Positions 46,933 to 57,090 of a stretch of 64,000 nucleotides of DNA are shown here, piece after piece. The first letter of the stretch is position 1, and the number at the start of each line of letters is the position of its first letter. The notes beneath the pieces were generated by a model that was given only the letters and a program-made list of their open reading frames with translations, ran no database searches and was not told where the DNA came from. Source of the stretch: Tricholoma matsutake (Eukaryota; Basidiomycota; Agaricomycetes; Agaricales; Tricholomataceae); assembly GCA_026075535.2 (NCBI GenBank), contig AP026541.1:1364001-1428000 (forward strand), read 5' to 3'. A program made the position numbers and the translations under genes.

Positions 46933-47782
46933 CAACATTGCAGTATTTAACAAGCTGGAAATCCTGGAGAGATGACAAGTCCAGCGCTACAGCAATAGTA
47001 TCTGTGGTTTCCTGGTCCATTCTTTCAAGATCTAACAATCTATGGTTGACCACCTGGCATTGTTCAGAAAATTAGTAGTGTAACACATGTTTAGTAGTCC
47101 CTAGCCAAATAATTGCAGACCTCAATTCCTTTATATGGGCTTCACCAGAGAGAATGTCAGATTCCCATCTCAATAATCACCAAGCCCCTCCCAGACTCCT
47201 TCCACTTGGTGGGCATCCAAGATGTGATCATTGATTACTAAAGACACTGAGTTGCAGGCAGACAAGACACAATATTTTATGGTCTTGCCCAGTGAGGAAA
47301 CAGGTAATCAGTTTTCAGTTGGTGAGAACAAAGTTATTCCAAACACACCTTCAGTATCTTGTGAACAGTTCCACTTTCCTTGTGTGAGAGGACCTTAGAG
47401 TTTTCTCTTTGGTTTTCTCTTGCAAGGTGTGTACTAATTTTTACTTTTTACTTCTTGTTAATAATAACTTTGGTTTTCCCTTGCAAGTATCATGCTGTGT
47501 AGCACTGATTGTACTTGCATTATGCTCAGAATAGAATGTCATCCAAAAACTAATACATTTCATGTCTTTGAGCACCCAAGTAAGAAATTTGGTCAGTGAT
47601 ATTCAAGCATTACGAGAGTTGCAAGAATACTACACATGGCCTTGGTCTTAATGTTCTCTACAGGAGCAGTGGGATTTGCTGACTGAGAGTGTACCAAAAT
47701 CCTGAATTACTCAGAGTTTTCCTTATCATGTTCAAGTGTCACATTAAAGTGGTAATTGTTAAGTTCTGAGTTGGATGAAGGA
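46933..47782. other. Gene-free stretch with a decayed Gypsy2 LTR fragment
   Basis: Around 47390-47500 the order ccttagagttttctctt...aataactttggttttcccttgc mirrors the R/U5 part of the Gypsy2 LTR (compare 23300-23400), with many differences. The remaining sequence is repeat-poor and non-coding. Confidence 0.5.
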
Positions 47783-48271
47783 TAAGGCAAGGCAGGGGTA
47801 GGGGTATACCCTTGTGTTTTTGGGCTAAGGGTATGAGGGGTAAGGGTAAGGGTTTGGAAGTTCATACCCTTGGATACCCCTGTACCCTTACTAAGGGTAC
47901 AGGGGTATGCCAGGGGTATGCTTATGTAAGAATATCATTTGATTTTTTCAGCTACAAAGACTCATATTCAAGATTTTCATCAATTAAATTTGAATTTTGG
48001 GATTGTCCAACATGATAATGGCTTTCATATGTTAATAAGAGGTATTAATATGTGATATTAATAGTAAATACAATAGTTATCAACACTTTTCAAATGAATT
48101 TTGCTCTAAATATGTTGATTTTGTGCCAAACCATTGTACCCTTGACAAACCCTCCCATACCCTTGGCAACCCTTATATGTTTCCATACCCTTACCCCTAA
48201 GGGTAGGGTGTTCAGGGGTAGGGGTAAGGGTATGAGATTTGACACCCAGGGGTAACCCCTGCCTTGCCCTA
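47783..48271. mobile_element. hAT-like MITE, GGGTAA-rich (MITE-2)
   Basis: A 489-bp element with TIRs TAAGGCAAGGCAGGGGT / inverted TAGGGCAAGGCAGGGGT. The flanking 8-mers ATGAAGGA and ACAAAGGA agree at 6 of 8 positions, fitting an aged duplication. The interior again has GGGTAAGGGTAAGGG-type runs near both ends. Confidence 0.78.
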
Positions 48272-48966
48272 ACAAAGGAAGTCATTGGATTTCTGGTCAT
48301 ACCCAGTCAGTAGAAGTCAAAGGGTAAGGGAGGGTAGAAACAAGGAAGGGAACCCAATGGGATTCAAGGGCAGAGTCCACTTGATGTGCCACACCAAGTG
48401 TGAGGGGAACAGAAAGGACTTGGCTTCAACCTGTAAGAAGTTGCGCCCTTCTCCTCATCAAGTGTCCTAATTTCAAGACAAGGGTATAAGAGGATGATCA
48501 GAGGTCCAGAGGTTTTCTGGGGAGAATGAGCTAAAGTTTGAGATAGACTTTTATAAAAAGATTTGGAGTGTTTACTGGGTTGGAATTAAGTGGGTTGGCT
48601 TTGTTGATTTACAAACTGCCTAATACAAGACAAAAGTAGCTAGCTTAAATACTAAGGGTCAGAGGCGATCAGAGTTTCTGAGGCTGTGATCATTTGCAAA
48701 CTGGCCTCCGAGGCAAATATCCTGAAACCATTTCATCAAATTGGAAATGAGAGAATTTCATCTCTAGGCAGGCTGCTGATAGGAGGTGGGCTGTGAGGAG
48801 GTGGGCTGTGATGCAAGGCGGCCAGGAAAGGTGGCGGAAAATGATCAGAATTCTGGTTGGAGGAATTGGTCTTGACAGTAATCCAAAGCAGGAATGTCCA
48901 CATCAAGTTGAAGCAGAGATAGTAACACTGAAAAATCGGACATATGGTTATTTGACATAGGGTTGT
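48272..48966. other. Gene-free stretch
   Basis: No coding blocks and no repeat boundary identified. It borders the 5' LTR of the large Gypsy1 copy. Confidence 0.4.
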
Positions 48967-49101
48967 TGTTAGGAAACAGCCCCATTACTTAATAAAATTT
49001 CATTTTATTTTATTACATCAAATTACGCTACACTTTGATAGTGTGAGAATTTTATTTTGCACACATCAATATGTATGCGCATGTATGAGCACATTGGTAA
49101 C
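48967..49101 (+). repeat. Gypsy1-B 5' LTR, segment 1
   Basis: Matches 35117 onward of the intact LTR and ends in the hAT target TTGGTAAC (49094-49101). Segment 2 is 50474-50539 and segment 3 is 56545-56731. Confidence 0.9.
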
Positions 49102-49315
49102 TAAGGTGTGACTCAGGTATGGGTAACACCATGTGTTTCCACTTACGGGTATGCTCAGGTATGGGTATGAATTTGGATTTCCATACCCGAGGCAAAACCA
49201 TACCCATACCCACAGTGTTATGGGTATCATGGTACTGGTCCGATGGTCACATGTTTTATCAAATGACTTTGTTGCAATGTCAACAACAACAACAATGGCT
49301 CAATGACAATGACAA

Positions 49316-49570
49316 CTGCTACCAACATGCCCCCCTCATTCTAAATGTGAGTGGGGGGTGTTTTTTCTTCTAGGCAACAATGACGATGACTGCTACCAAC
49401 ACGCCCCCCTTGTTCTAAATGTGAGCAGGGGGTGTTTTTTCTTCTGGGCAACAATGATGATGACTGCCACCAACATGCCCCTGATCTGGGCAACAACAAC
49501 AATGTTCTGGGCAACAACAACAACGATGACCCCCTCCCTCACTGCTAACGTGAGTGGAGGGGTTTTTGAC
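49316..49570 (+). repeat. Hairpin minisatellite in hAT-A1
   Basis: Three to four units of about 70 bp of the form TTCT(A/G)GGCAACAAYGATGAC...CCCCCTC...AAATGTGAGTGGGGGG. The C-run and G-run of each unit can pair. The same family forms the longer array at 59441-60179. Confidence 0.8.
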
Positions 49571-49638
49571 TCTGTTCTGGGTGACTACAACAATGATGGG
49601 AGGACTGGCGACTAACAAGAAAAGACACACCTTGCCCC

Positions 49639-49669
49639 CAGCCTCACAAGCAACTGCTTGTGGGGTGGA
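49639..49669 (+). repeat. H1 hairpin in hAT-A1
   Basis: The sequence cctCACAAGCaactGCTTGTGgggtgg is an H1-type palindrome in the orientation found in array 4. It shows that the motif is not confined to hAT-B. Confidence 0.65.
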
Positions 49670-49726
49670 TAATGGGTGGGACGACGACAGGCAGCAGCAG
49701 CAACGAGGAGCAGCTATGATGACAAG

Positions 49727-50152
49727 TATAAGGGCAACCTGAGCCTCTAGCAAAGGGAAATCCAAAGTTAAAATTATGCTACATAATACAGGGATTGGGG
49801 GCGCACCTAGCAAAGGGAAATCCGAAGAGAAAACTCTAAGGATCCCCTTGCTGATGCCCAGTATATGTGAAGACGACAAAAATCAAATATAACCTAAAAA
49901 TAGAAAAAGGCGGAGATAGGCAGATCAAGGCCGCCGAATGACATCATACCAAGGGGTATGTGTTGGAAGGGGTACTCCGCCTCTAAATATAAAAGTGTCA
50001 ACATATACAAACATGATAGCAAGGGAAAATTAGTAATAAAATCCAGAAAAATCATAGAAAATGAAGAATAGAAGGAAATGAGGTGGGGAAAAATATGGGA
50101 CGAACATAAAAAATAGGAAAAACACACAGGGCACCCCCCTAGTCCCCTTACA
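49727..50152 (-). repeat. Gypsy2 solo LTR inside hAT-A1
   Basis: 426 bp, TATAAGGGC...CCCCTTACA in plus orientation, flanked by the 5-bp duplication ACAAG (49722-49726, 50153-50157). It is the same length as the solo LTR in the LINE. Confidence 0.95.
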
Positions 50153-50539
50153 ACAAGTGACAACGACAAGTGATGATGATGATGGTGGCACCACCCCCCT
50201 CTCTCGCTGCAAACACAATTCTCATTCTGTTCTCAGTGATGACAGGCCAGGTAACCCCCCCCCCCTCACTCCGAATGCGGGAGGGGGGATTCTTATTATA
50301 TATATTAATTTAGTGTAATTATATTAAAATACATATTTGTGTCAAAACCTGTGAATAATGATGGGTAACCCGCTGAAACCCATGGTAATACCATACCCCT
50401 AACCATGTGGGTATGGTGTTCATGAGTACGGGCACATGAAATTATACCTGGGGGTTACCCAAGTCATGCCCTATTGGTAACAACAATGTACAATATATGT
50501 AACATAGTATATAAACCTTAAATATACACCTAGGGGACC

Positions 50540-50956
50540 TATAAGGGCAACCTCAGCCTCTAGCAAAGGGAAATCCAAAGTTAAAATTATACTACATATT
50601 ACAGGGATTGGGGGTGCACCTAGCAAAGGGAAATCCAAAGAGAAAACTTTAAGGATCCCTTTGCCGATGCCCAGTATATGTGAAGATGACAAAAATCAAA
50701 TAATAACCTAAAAATAGAAAAGGCAGAGATAGGCAGATCAAGCCTGCTGAATGACATCATACCAAGGGGTAGATGTCGGAAGGGGTACTCTGCCTCTAAA
50801 TATAAAACTATAGAAAGGGAAATTAGTAATAAAATCTGGAAAAATCATAGAAAATGAAGAATAGAAGGAAATGAAGTGAGGAAAAATATAGAACAAACGT
50901 AAAAAAATAGGAGAAACACACAGGGCACCCCCCCTAGTCCCCCTAGTTTCCTTACA
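50540..50956 (-). repeat. Gypsy2 3' LTR
   Basis: In element orientation it starts TGTAAGG. It is preceded (minus strand) by the purine tract AGAGAGGGGG (about 50959-50968). It lacks about 20 bp present in the 5' LTR. Confidence 0.9.
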
Positions 50957-50989
50957 TCACCCCCTCTCTAAGATGCATCGCCCCAATGC

Positions 50990-51420
50990 ATTTGAAATCG
51001 CATACGACCAAAGTCAGTGACTTGAATGTGACGCAGTGCAGCAGTGTGCCATTGGTGGAATTCCTTGACTAACCGAGGGGCATTCACATTGGACTCTTTG
51101 ACCCATGAGTTCTCCTCATACCCATAACCCTTCCAATGCACCAAATACTGGAGTTTTCCTCAATGCAACTGGCTGTCCAAGATTGACTCAACTTTGTATT
51201 GGGGTTCTCCTTTGATCACTGTAGGCAGTGGTGGTGGGTGTGAATGGCGTCCTGGGAATGGATCTGGGGGAGCTGGAAGGAGTTTGACAACATGGAAGAC
51301 TGGGTGGAGTCTGGACATGGAGGCTGGGAGGCGTAGATGATAGGCATGCATTCCAACACACTTGACGATGGGGAAAGGTCCCAGGAAGTGATGAGCGAGT
51401 TTCTTGGATGGATGCATAGT
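50990..51420 (-). pseudogene. Gypsy2 integrase C-terminus and chromodomain
   Basis: KKLAHHFLGPFPIVKCVG and LHPVFHVVKLLPAPPDPFPG lead to EPQYKVESILDSQLH. After a stop the frame goes on with LQYLVHWKGYGYEENSW, a typical chromodomain core. Confidence 0.82.
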
Positions 51421-52367
51421 GGAAATGTCACTGGAGTCAAGATAAACTCAATCACCAACCTTGTACTGAGGGGTTGGAGAATGGTGTTGGTTGTAAAAGC
51501 GTGCCATGTCGTCCTTTGCCTTTTCCAAGCTATCCCACATGCGTTCTGTGAACTCATTCACCATCTTGATGTGTGAGGGAGTTTGGTGAGGTTCAAATCC
51601 CATGCGTGGATGTTGTCCAGTGTCTAAGAGGAAAGGGGTCTGTTGAGTGGAAGCATGGACATGGTTGTTGTATCTGATCTTGGCCAAGGGGAGAAGATTG
51701 TCCCAATTGTCCTAGTGTTCATTGACAAAGATGTGGATGTACTGCTCCAGTTCCTGGTTGACTTGCTCAGTCTGGCCATCAGTTTGTGGGTGATAAGCAG
51801 TTGAAGCAAGGAGTTTGATCCCCAGAAGTTGGTACAGCTCATGAGTGAACTCTGCCATGAACTGAGGGCCACAATCAGAGAGGAAAGCACCAGGAAGTCC
51901 ACGTAATTTCCACACATGGTGCAGGTAGAGTCAGGCAGCACCCAGGACACTGACAGTGGTATGAGTGGGAATGAAGTGAGCGCATTTTCCCACTGAATCA
52001 ACTGTGCACATCACCACATCAAACCCATTCAACTCTGGCAACTCCACCACAAAGTCAATGCTGACAACATCCCAATGACTCTCTGGAACAGGAAGAGGGT
52101 ATAGCTTGCCAATGGGTTTGCAATGAGGAATCTTGGTGCATAAGCAAAGGTCACAAGTGCAACAATACTGACCAATGAGCCATGACATTTGTGGCCACCA
52201 ATAATTCCATGAGGTGAGCTCCAAGGTCTTCCAGCATCCAGGATGACCAGCAATCTATGAGTCATGGTGTTGGGATATGATGCGCCGGCAAAGGTCTGGG
52301 TCATTGGGGACGTAGATGTGATCCCTGAAATACAACAAATCCTCTTTTTCAGCCCACTCTGCTGCAT
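51421..52367 (-). pseudogene. Gypsy2 integrase zinc and core domains
   Basis: Blocks YWWPQMSWLIGQYCCTCDLC, VSIDFVVELPELNGFDVVMC, GAFLSDCGPQFMAEFTHELY and QTDGQTEQVNQELEQYIHIF. The D, D and E of the catalytic triad are present. At least two stops or frame changes interrupt the domain near 51920 and 51710. Confidence 0.88.
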
Positions 52368-52407
52368 GGAAGGAAAGGGTGGATCCCTTCCTCAGTTCTT
52401 TAACAGC

Positions 52408-53064
52408 TCAGGCAACAACATCCTCATGTAAACTGCTATGGTTTGTGTGATGAATGTCACATAGGATGTCCCGCTCCTTGCCCTGGGGTGCAATGCCTTC
52501 TAGTGCCCGAATGGTGAACAGGTCTGGCTGCAACAACACAATGTTTTGGTTGTCATCACTGACATCCCCATGGTCTGCACGTTGGGAGAGGGCATTGGTC
52601 TTCCCCATGCTGCGACCTGGACAGTGGTGCAAGGAGAAGTTGAATCTGGAAAGATACAGGGACCAACGAGCTTGATGATGGTTCAATTTCTTGGCCATCA
52701 TAAAGTACTTGAGATTCTTGTGATCCATTTAAATTTCCACCTTGTGTTGGGCACCCTCGAGGAAGTGTCGCCACTCCTCAAGCGCACGCATTATCGCCAA
52801 CATCTCCTTGTCATGGATCTTGTAGTTTTGCTCTACAACACTAAGGCTTTTGGAGTAGAATGCAACAGAATGCCACTTCTGGTCCTCCGGAGATTGCTGA
52901 GACAACATGGCACCTGTCGCAAAGTCAGAACTGTTGGGTTCTACATGAAAAGGATGTGAATCATCAGCAAGGGTAAGATTGGGAGTGGAAGTGACCATCT
53001 CCTTAAGCTTTTTGAACACCTCCTGTTGTGCATTGTTCCACCTCCATGCCTGCTTTCCTGTCAA
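52408..53064 (-). pseudogene. Gypsy2 RNase H
   Basis: Blocks WRWNNAQQEVFKKLKEMV, HVEPNSSDFATGAMLSQQ (the usual catalytic Asp of the D-A-S motif reads Asn), IHDKEMLAIMRALEEWRHFL and DHKNLKYFMMAKKLNHHQAR. A stop at about 52730 breaks the frame. Confidence 0.85.
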
Positions 53065-53076
53065 GTCGAACAGTGG

Positions 53077-54081
53077 TCATGCATGATGTGAGAAATGCTT
53101 GATAAAACACTGATAGAAATTGATAAAGCCCAGGAAAGACTGCACCTCTTTCTTGTTTGTGGGCATCGGCCAAGCTATGACCCCATTCACCTTGATAGGA
53201 TCCATCTCCACCTGACCCTCTGAGATAATCAGGCTGAGGTACTTGATCTTGGTCTTCTCAAACTCACACTTGTCCTGATGAAGGTAGAGTTTGTACCGTT
53301 GAAGCCATTCTAGGATGAGGCGCGTGATGCAATGGTGCTCTTCAACCATGCGAGTGAAGATGAGGATGTCATCGAGATAGATGCAGACAACGCCTTCGAG
53401 GATGAGGTCATGGAAGATGTCATTCATCATGGTCTGAAAGGTGGCAGGGCTATTAGTAAGGCCAAAGAACATGACAAGCAGTTCAAAAAGACCACGGTTG
53501 GTACGAAAGGCTGCCTTCCACTCATCTCCCTCCTTTATCCTCACATTATTATAGCCCCAATGGACATCAAGCTTGGTGAAGTATTGGGCTCCATGGAGCT
53601 GGTTTACGAGTTTGGAGATGAGGGGTAGTGGGTAGTGATTTTTGACCGTGATGTTGTTGAGCCTTCTGTAGTCTTGAACCAGTCGAAGTGAGCCATCCTT
53701 CTTCTTGACAAAGAAAAAGGGAGAGGCCATGGGTGACTTTGATGGTTGAATATGTCCAGAGGCCAGGTGCTCATCAATGAACTGGTCAAGCTGTCGCTGT
53801 TCTTCAGGAGAGAGAGGATAGACCTTGCAGGATGAAGGGGTTGCACTGGGGGTGAGTTCGATTGCATGATCCCATGGCTTGCGCACAGGGAGAGAGTCAA
53901 ACAATTCCTTGGAGAACACATCCCCAGACTCATGGAGATGAGGAAGCAAGGAATTAGTAGAGGATTTAGCAGCATTGTTTTTGTGGAAGGCCTTTGTGAG
54001 GCATTGGGATATGTTTGATGTAGCACACACCTTGTGCGATGGACAAATTGCAGTGTAGAAGATCCAATCACCTTCCTCCAC
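53077..54081 (-). CDS. Gypsy2 reverse transcriptase
   Basis: An open frame of 334 codons: AIELTPSATPSSCKVYPLSP, FFVKKKDGSLRLVQDYRRLN, YPLPLISKLVNQLHGAQYFT, KLDVHWGYNNVRIKEGDEWK, NSPATFQTMMNDIFHDL, catalytic CIYLDDILIF, and FLGFINFYQCFIKHFS. The RT core looks intact; the stop before RNase H (about 53075) is a mutation because family members read through. Confidence 0.88.
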   Translation of the reverse strand: MEEGDWIFYTAICPSHKVCATSNISQCLTKAFHKNNAAKSSTNSLLPHLHESGDVFSKELFDSLPVRKPWDHAIELTPSATPSSCKVYPLSPEEQRQLDQFIDEHLASGHIQPSKSPMASPFFFVKKKDGSLRLVQDYRRLNNITVKNHYPLPLISKLVNQLHGAQYFTKLDVHWGYNNVRIKEGDEWKAAFRTNRGLFELLVMFFGLTNSPATFQTMMNDIFHDLILEGVVCIYLDDILIFTRMVEEHHCITRLILEWLQRYKLYLHQDKCEFEKTKIKYLSLIISEGQVEMDPIKVNGVIAWPMPTNKKEVQSFLGFINFYQCFIKHFSHHA

Positions 54082-54084
54082 TTC

Positions 54085-54849
54085 CTATGGCTCCTCCTCC
54101 TCATCATCTGAGTCCAGCATCAGATCTGGAACCCCTTCTAACTCCACTTCAGGTATAGGCAGGGGTCTGGCATGACACTTCTGAGTACATTGTATTGCGG
54201 CCCTCTGTCCATGATGTTCTTGCCTGGCTTCCGTGAAACAAGTACAACAGTGGGATGGACATCGGCTCATGGTAACCTCCCCAGTACGCCAGTCAACCTC
54301 TGGGTTATGGTCTCGAAGCCATGGATAGCCCAAAATCACCTTCTGCTTTCCTAATTGAGTGACAGCAAAAAGGGCATGCTCACTATGATCTTTGTAATGG
54401 AGGACCAGGTCTACAACCTCTTGGATGGCACCAGCTTCATTTGGAGACCCATCCACATTATAAACAGGTATCGGATGCGAGAGTGAGTGAGTATTCAGGC
54501 AATGTTGTTGTGTGAGATGGGCATCAATGAAGAGACCGGTTGCACCAGAGTCCAGGAGTGCAGAGACACTGAGTATCTGTCCAGTGTCGGTAGTCTGCAG
54601 TTCAATTGCTAGGTTCAAGGAATGTGTAGAGGGAGTGGACACAACAATATATTTGTGTGGTAGTTTATGCTCCCATGATTTGATTTTGGAGTGTGGAGCA
54701 GAGGGAGAAATGGGAAGAGCAGGTACGTCTTCAGCCAACTTCGAAGGGTCAGAGAGGGGGACAGTCACAGAAATAGATTCATTCTCTGGGGATTCAACTG
54801 ACAAGACTTCAAAGTGGTTATGGACAGGCAGTGAGGGTGTACGATTCAC
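54085..54849 (-). CDS. Gypsy2 aspartic protease region
   Basis: 254 open codons with the active site VSALLDSGATGLFIDAHLTQ and the downstream hydrophobic block LGKQKVILGYPWLRDHNPEV. It ends with an acidic tail. The frame differs from that of RT, so a frameshift lies at about 54085. Confidence 0.85.
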   Translation of the reverse strand: MNRTPSLPVHNHFEVLSVESPENESISVTVPLSDPSKLAEDVPALPISPSAPHSKIKSWEHKLPHKYIVVSTPSTHSLNLAIELQTTDTGQILSVSALLDSGATGLFIDAHLTQQHCLNTHSLSHPIPVYNVDGSPNEAGAIQEVVDLVLHYKDHSEHALFAVTQLGKQKVILGYPWLRDHNPEVDWRTGEVTMSRCPSHCCTCFTEARQEHHGQRAAIQCTQKCHARPLPIPEVELEGVPDLMLDSDDEEEEP

Positions 54850-56098
54850 TCGCTGCGAATAGAAAAATCCTGCTCCTCTACAACTTCTGACTTGATCTCC
54901 TCTGCAACCTGATCCTTTGCTTCCTTGACATCTCCAAGCACCAACAAGTCTTGGAGGAGTTCATCTTGCCCCTTGGGAGTGAGCATGCAGATATCCTGAT
55001 GATGGGGACACACTCCAGCCCTGTGCCCAGTTTCCTCACAGCAGTAGCAGAGATCCAACCTATGTGCATGGCTGTGGGCCGCATCAACATCCATTGGTAC
55101 TGGGACATTGATGGCTGGTGTGGGAGTCTGACAAACAGGAATGGGGTTAAGGCAGGGAAGGGTTCAATTGAAGGTGTAGGGTGCATGATTGGTAGTTGGA
55201 GCATGGAATGCAGTGTCAAACACTGCATTTGTGAGTCAGTTCTCATCACAGAGTGAAGCAGCTTCATACCAAGCATAGATATCATCGTCCACTGGGTGCC
55301 CTTCCAACATCTGTGCAATCTGGTCCTGAATTTCTCAATTGAGGCCCTGTCAGAACTTCACCACCACTGGTAGCCCACTCCCATATCCTGCCATGTCCAC
55401 CAAATCCTTAAACTTGTCGATATAATCATCCATGGATCGACGTGGGTGGTAAGAGGATGACTTGAGCTGTGTCACTGCTCAGTGGTGCTCATTGAGGGGA
55501 CAAAAGTGGCATACAAACTCTGCTCGAAAGTCACTCCAAGTGGAGAAAGGTAGAGAACTGAGCTCTTTAGTTTGGTGCAGAATATGGTCCACATAGAGAT
55601 AGGCACATTCAGATTTCATGTATGTGAAGGCCCAATAAATTTTTGCAGCCTCATCGATGAATTGATGCAACTGGAGACCAATGTATAACTCACAGGAATT
55701 AAGGAATGCATGCCCCTGCGCACGTGCACCATTAAATTTGGTGGGGGGAGACAGTTTGATCTGGGCACGTTTGGCAGTGCATCATTGTTGGGGGTGCTTG
55801 GAGTCGCAATGGGAGGAATATTGGTCATGGGGTTAGTCTGGAGGGTCCTGACAAAGTTTTCAATTGTAAATTTAAGCAAATTGATTTGCGTGCGCATTCC
55901 AGAAATGTTGCTTTCAAGCATGTTGAGGCGCTCTGATATGTCCATGTTGCTAGGGGGCATGTTTGGTGACAATGGCAGTGCAGTAAAGGTGGGACTGTCT
56001 GGAACAGTGTGTAGGGAGTCTGTGGAGCTTTGGGAAGTGTTGTCCACTCTGTACCTGCCTATCTTGGGCAGTGCATTTGTGATTTCGGGCCTTAGGGG
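54850..56098 (-). pseudogene. Gypsy2 Gag
   Basis: Likely start near 55961 (MPPSNMDISERLNMLE), followed by a short coiled coil. The Gag core includes AYLYVDHILHQTKELSSLPF and WSDFRAEFVCHFCPLNEH, then RSMDDYIDKFKDLVDMAGYG. A CCHC knuckle CYCCEETGHRAGVC lies near 55040. Several stops and frame changes are needed. Confidence 0.82.
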
Positions 56099-56108
56099 AG
56101 AGTTTTCT
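56099..56108 (-). promoter_or_regulatory. Putative self-primer binding site of Gypsy2
   Basis: In element orientation AGAAAACTCT lies two bases after the 5' LTR end. The Gypsy2 LTR family has AGAGTTTTCT (exact in the solo copies near 23313 and 49830; one mismatch in this element's own LTRs) about 30 bp after an ACATATAC box. No tRNA 3'-end complement is seen. The layout matches Tf1-type self-priming. Confidence 0.55.
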
Positions 56109-56110
56109 AC

Positions 56111-56544
56111 TATAAGGGCAACCTCAGCCTCTAGCAAAGGGAAATCCAAAGTTAAAATTATACTACATATTACAGGGATTGGGGGTGCACCTAGCAAAGG
56201 GAAATCCAAAGAGAAAACTTTAAGGATCCCTTTGCCAATGCCCAGTATATGTGAAGACAACAAAAATCAAATAATAACCTAAAAATAGAAAAAGTGGAGA
56301 TAGGCAGATCAAGGCTGCCAAATGACATCATACCAAGGGGTAGATGTCAGAAGGGGTACTCTGCCTCTAAATATAAAACTGTCAACATGCGCAAACATGA
56401 TAGAAAGGGAAATTAGTAATAAAATCTGGAAAAATCATAGAAAATGAAGAATAGAAGGAAATGAAGTGAGGAAAAATATAGAATGAACATAAAAAATAGG
56501 AGAAACACACAGGGCACCCCCCTAGTCCCCCTAGTCCCCTTACA
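56111..56544 (-). repeat. Gypsy2 5' LTR
   Basis: 434 bp, TATAAGGGC...CCCCTTACA in plus orientation. Two copies of CTAGCAAAGGGAAATCCAAA lie about 60 bp apart near its left end, a family-wide internal repeat. Confidence 0.93.
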
Positions 56545-56733
56545 GGACCCCGGTTGTGTTCTCTTAGGTATTCCACCTACACTCATGGTGCAAAATGCCT
56601 TTCTCAACCAACTAATCTATAAATAACTGCTCACATCAAAACCATCAATTCCCCCATCATGCGCACACATCCCGCTCCCTTCTTGTAGAGAGAACCTGCA
56701 TGTTCTTAGCTAGCTAGCAGAGGACCTAACAGA

Positions 56734-56744
56734 AGAACACAACT
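56734..56744 (+). promoter_or_regulatory. Putative self-primer binding site of Gypsy1
   Basis: AGAACACAACT starts two bases after the 5' LTR end (56731). Its complement AGTTGTGTTCT occurs in the LTR 34 bp after the TATA box start (35313-35323; one mismatch at 56552-56562). This 11-nt complementarity to the expected RNA 5' end is the hallmark of Tf1/sushi-type self-priming. Confidence 0.65.
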
Positions 56745-57090
56745 CTCCATATCAGTGTGTCTTCTCTTACTTGCCCATACATCATTGTTTCACTGCACCA
56801 TATCTGATTACTCATCCTTTCAGCATGAGCCAGAAGTACTTGTATATACGTAATCTACCTTTTCTTTTGTAAGCCGATGCCAGGCCTCACCTTACATTGT
56901 GACCACTAGTGATCAAGAGGCAGTGCTCATCATTAGGACAGCTGCAACCAGACAACCAATTGAATCTGGTTTAGTTATGATTTACATTACTCTATTCAGA
57001 TGACTATTTTAGTTACAAGCTGAATTCAGTGATAACTCTGAGATCAGGCACCTTAGCCAAAGAAGTGATTCATCACAGATCTAACCATTA

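Larger units (their letters stand above)
49102..50473. mobile_element. hAT-A1: non-autonomous hAT-like element
   Basis: TIRs TAAGGTGTGACT / inverted TAGGGCATGACT, with the 8-bp duplication TTGGTAAC (49094-49101, 50474-50481). Its ends carry ATGGGTAACACC-like and GGTAACCC-like motifs. The interior contains a hairpin-rich minisatellite (49316-49570), one H1 hairpin (49639-49669) and a later solo LTR. Without the LTR it would be about 940 bp. Confidence 0.9.
50540..56544 (-). mobile_element. Gypsy2: complete Ty3/gypsy chromovirus, minus strand
   Basis: LTRs 50540-50956 (417 bp) and 56111-56544 (434 bp) flank a gag-pol region read on the minus strand. The target duplication GGACC (50535-50539, 56545-56549) is perfect and lies inside the Gypsy1-B 5' LTR. 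The length difference of the LTRs is mainly one short deletion near 50808. Stops and frameshifts in gag and pol show that it is inactive, but all domains are present. Confidence 0.95.

Noticed and set aside
46420..48240. GGGTAAGGGTAAGGG runs as possible telomeric or interstitial telomere repeats
   Set aside because: The fungal telomere unit is TTAGGG; these are GGGTAA with mixed spacing and both orientations, and they lie inside elements with TIRs and 8-bp target duplications.
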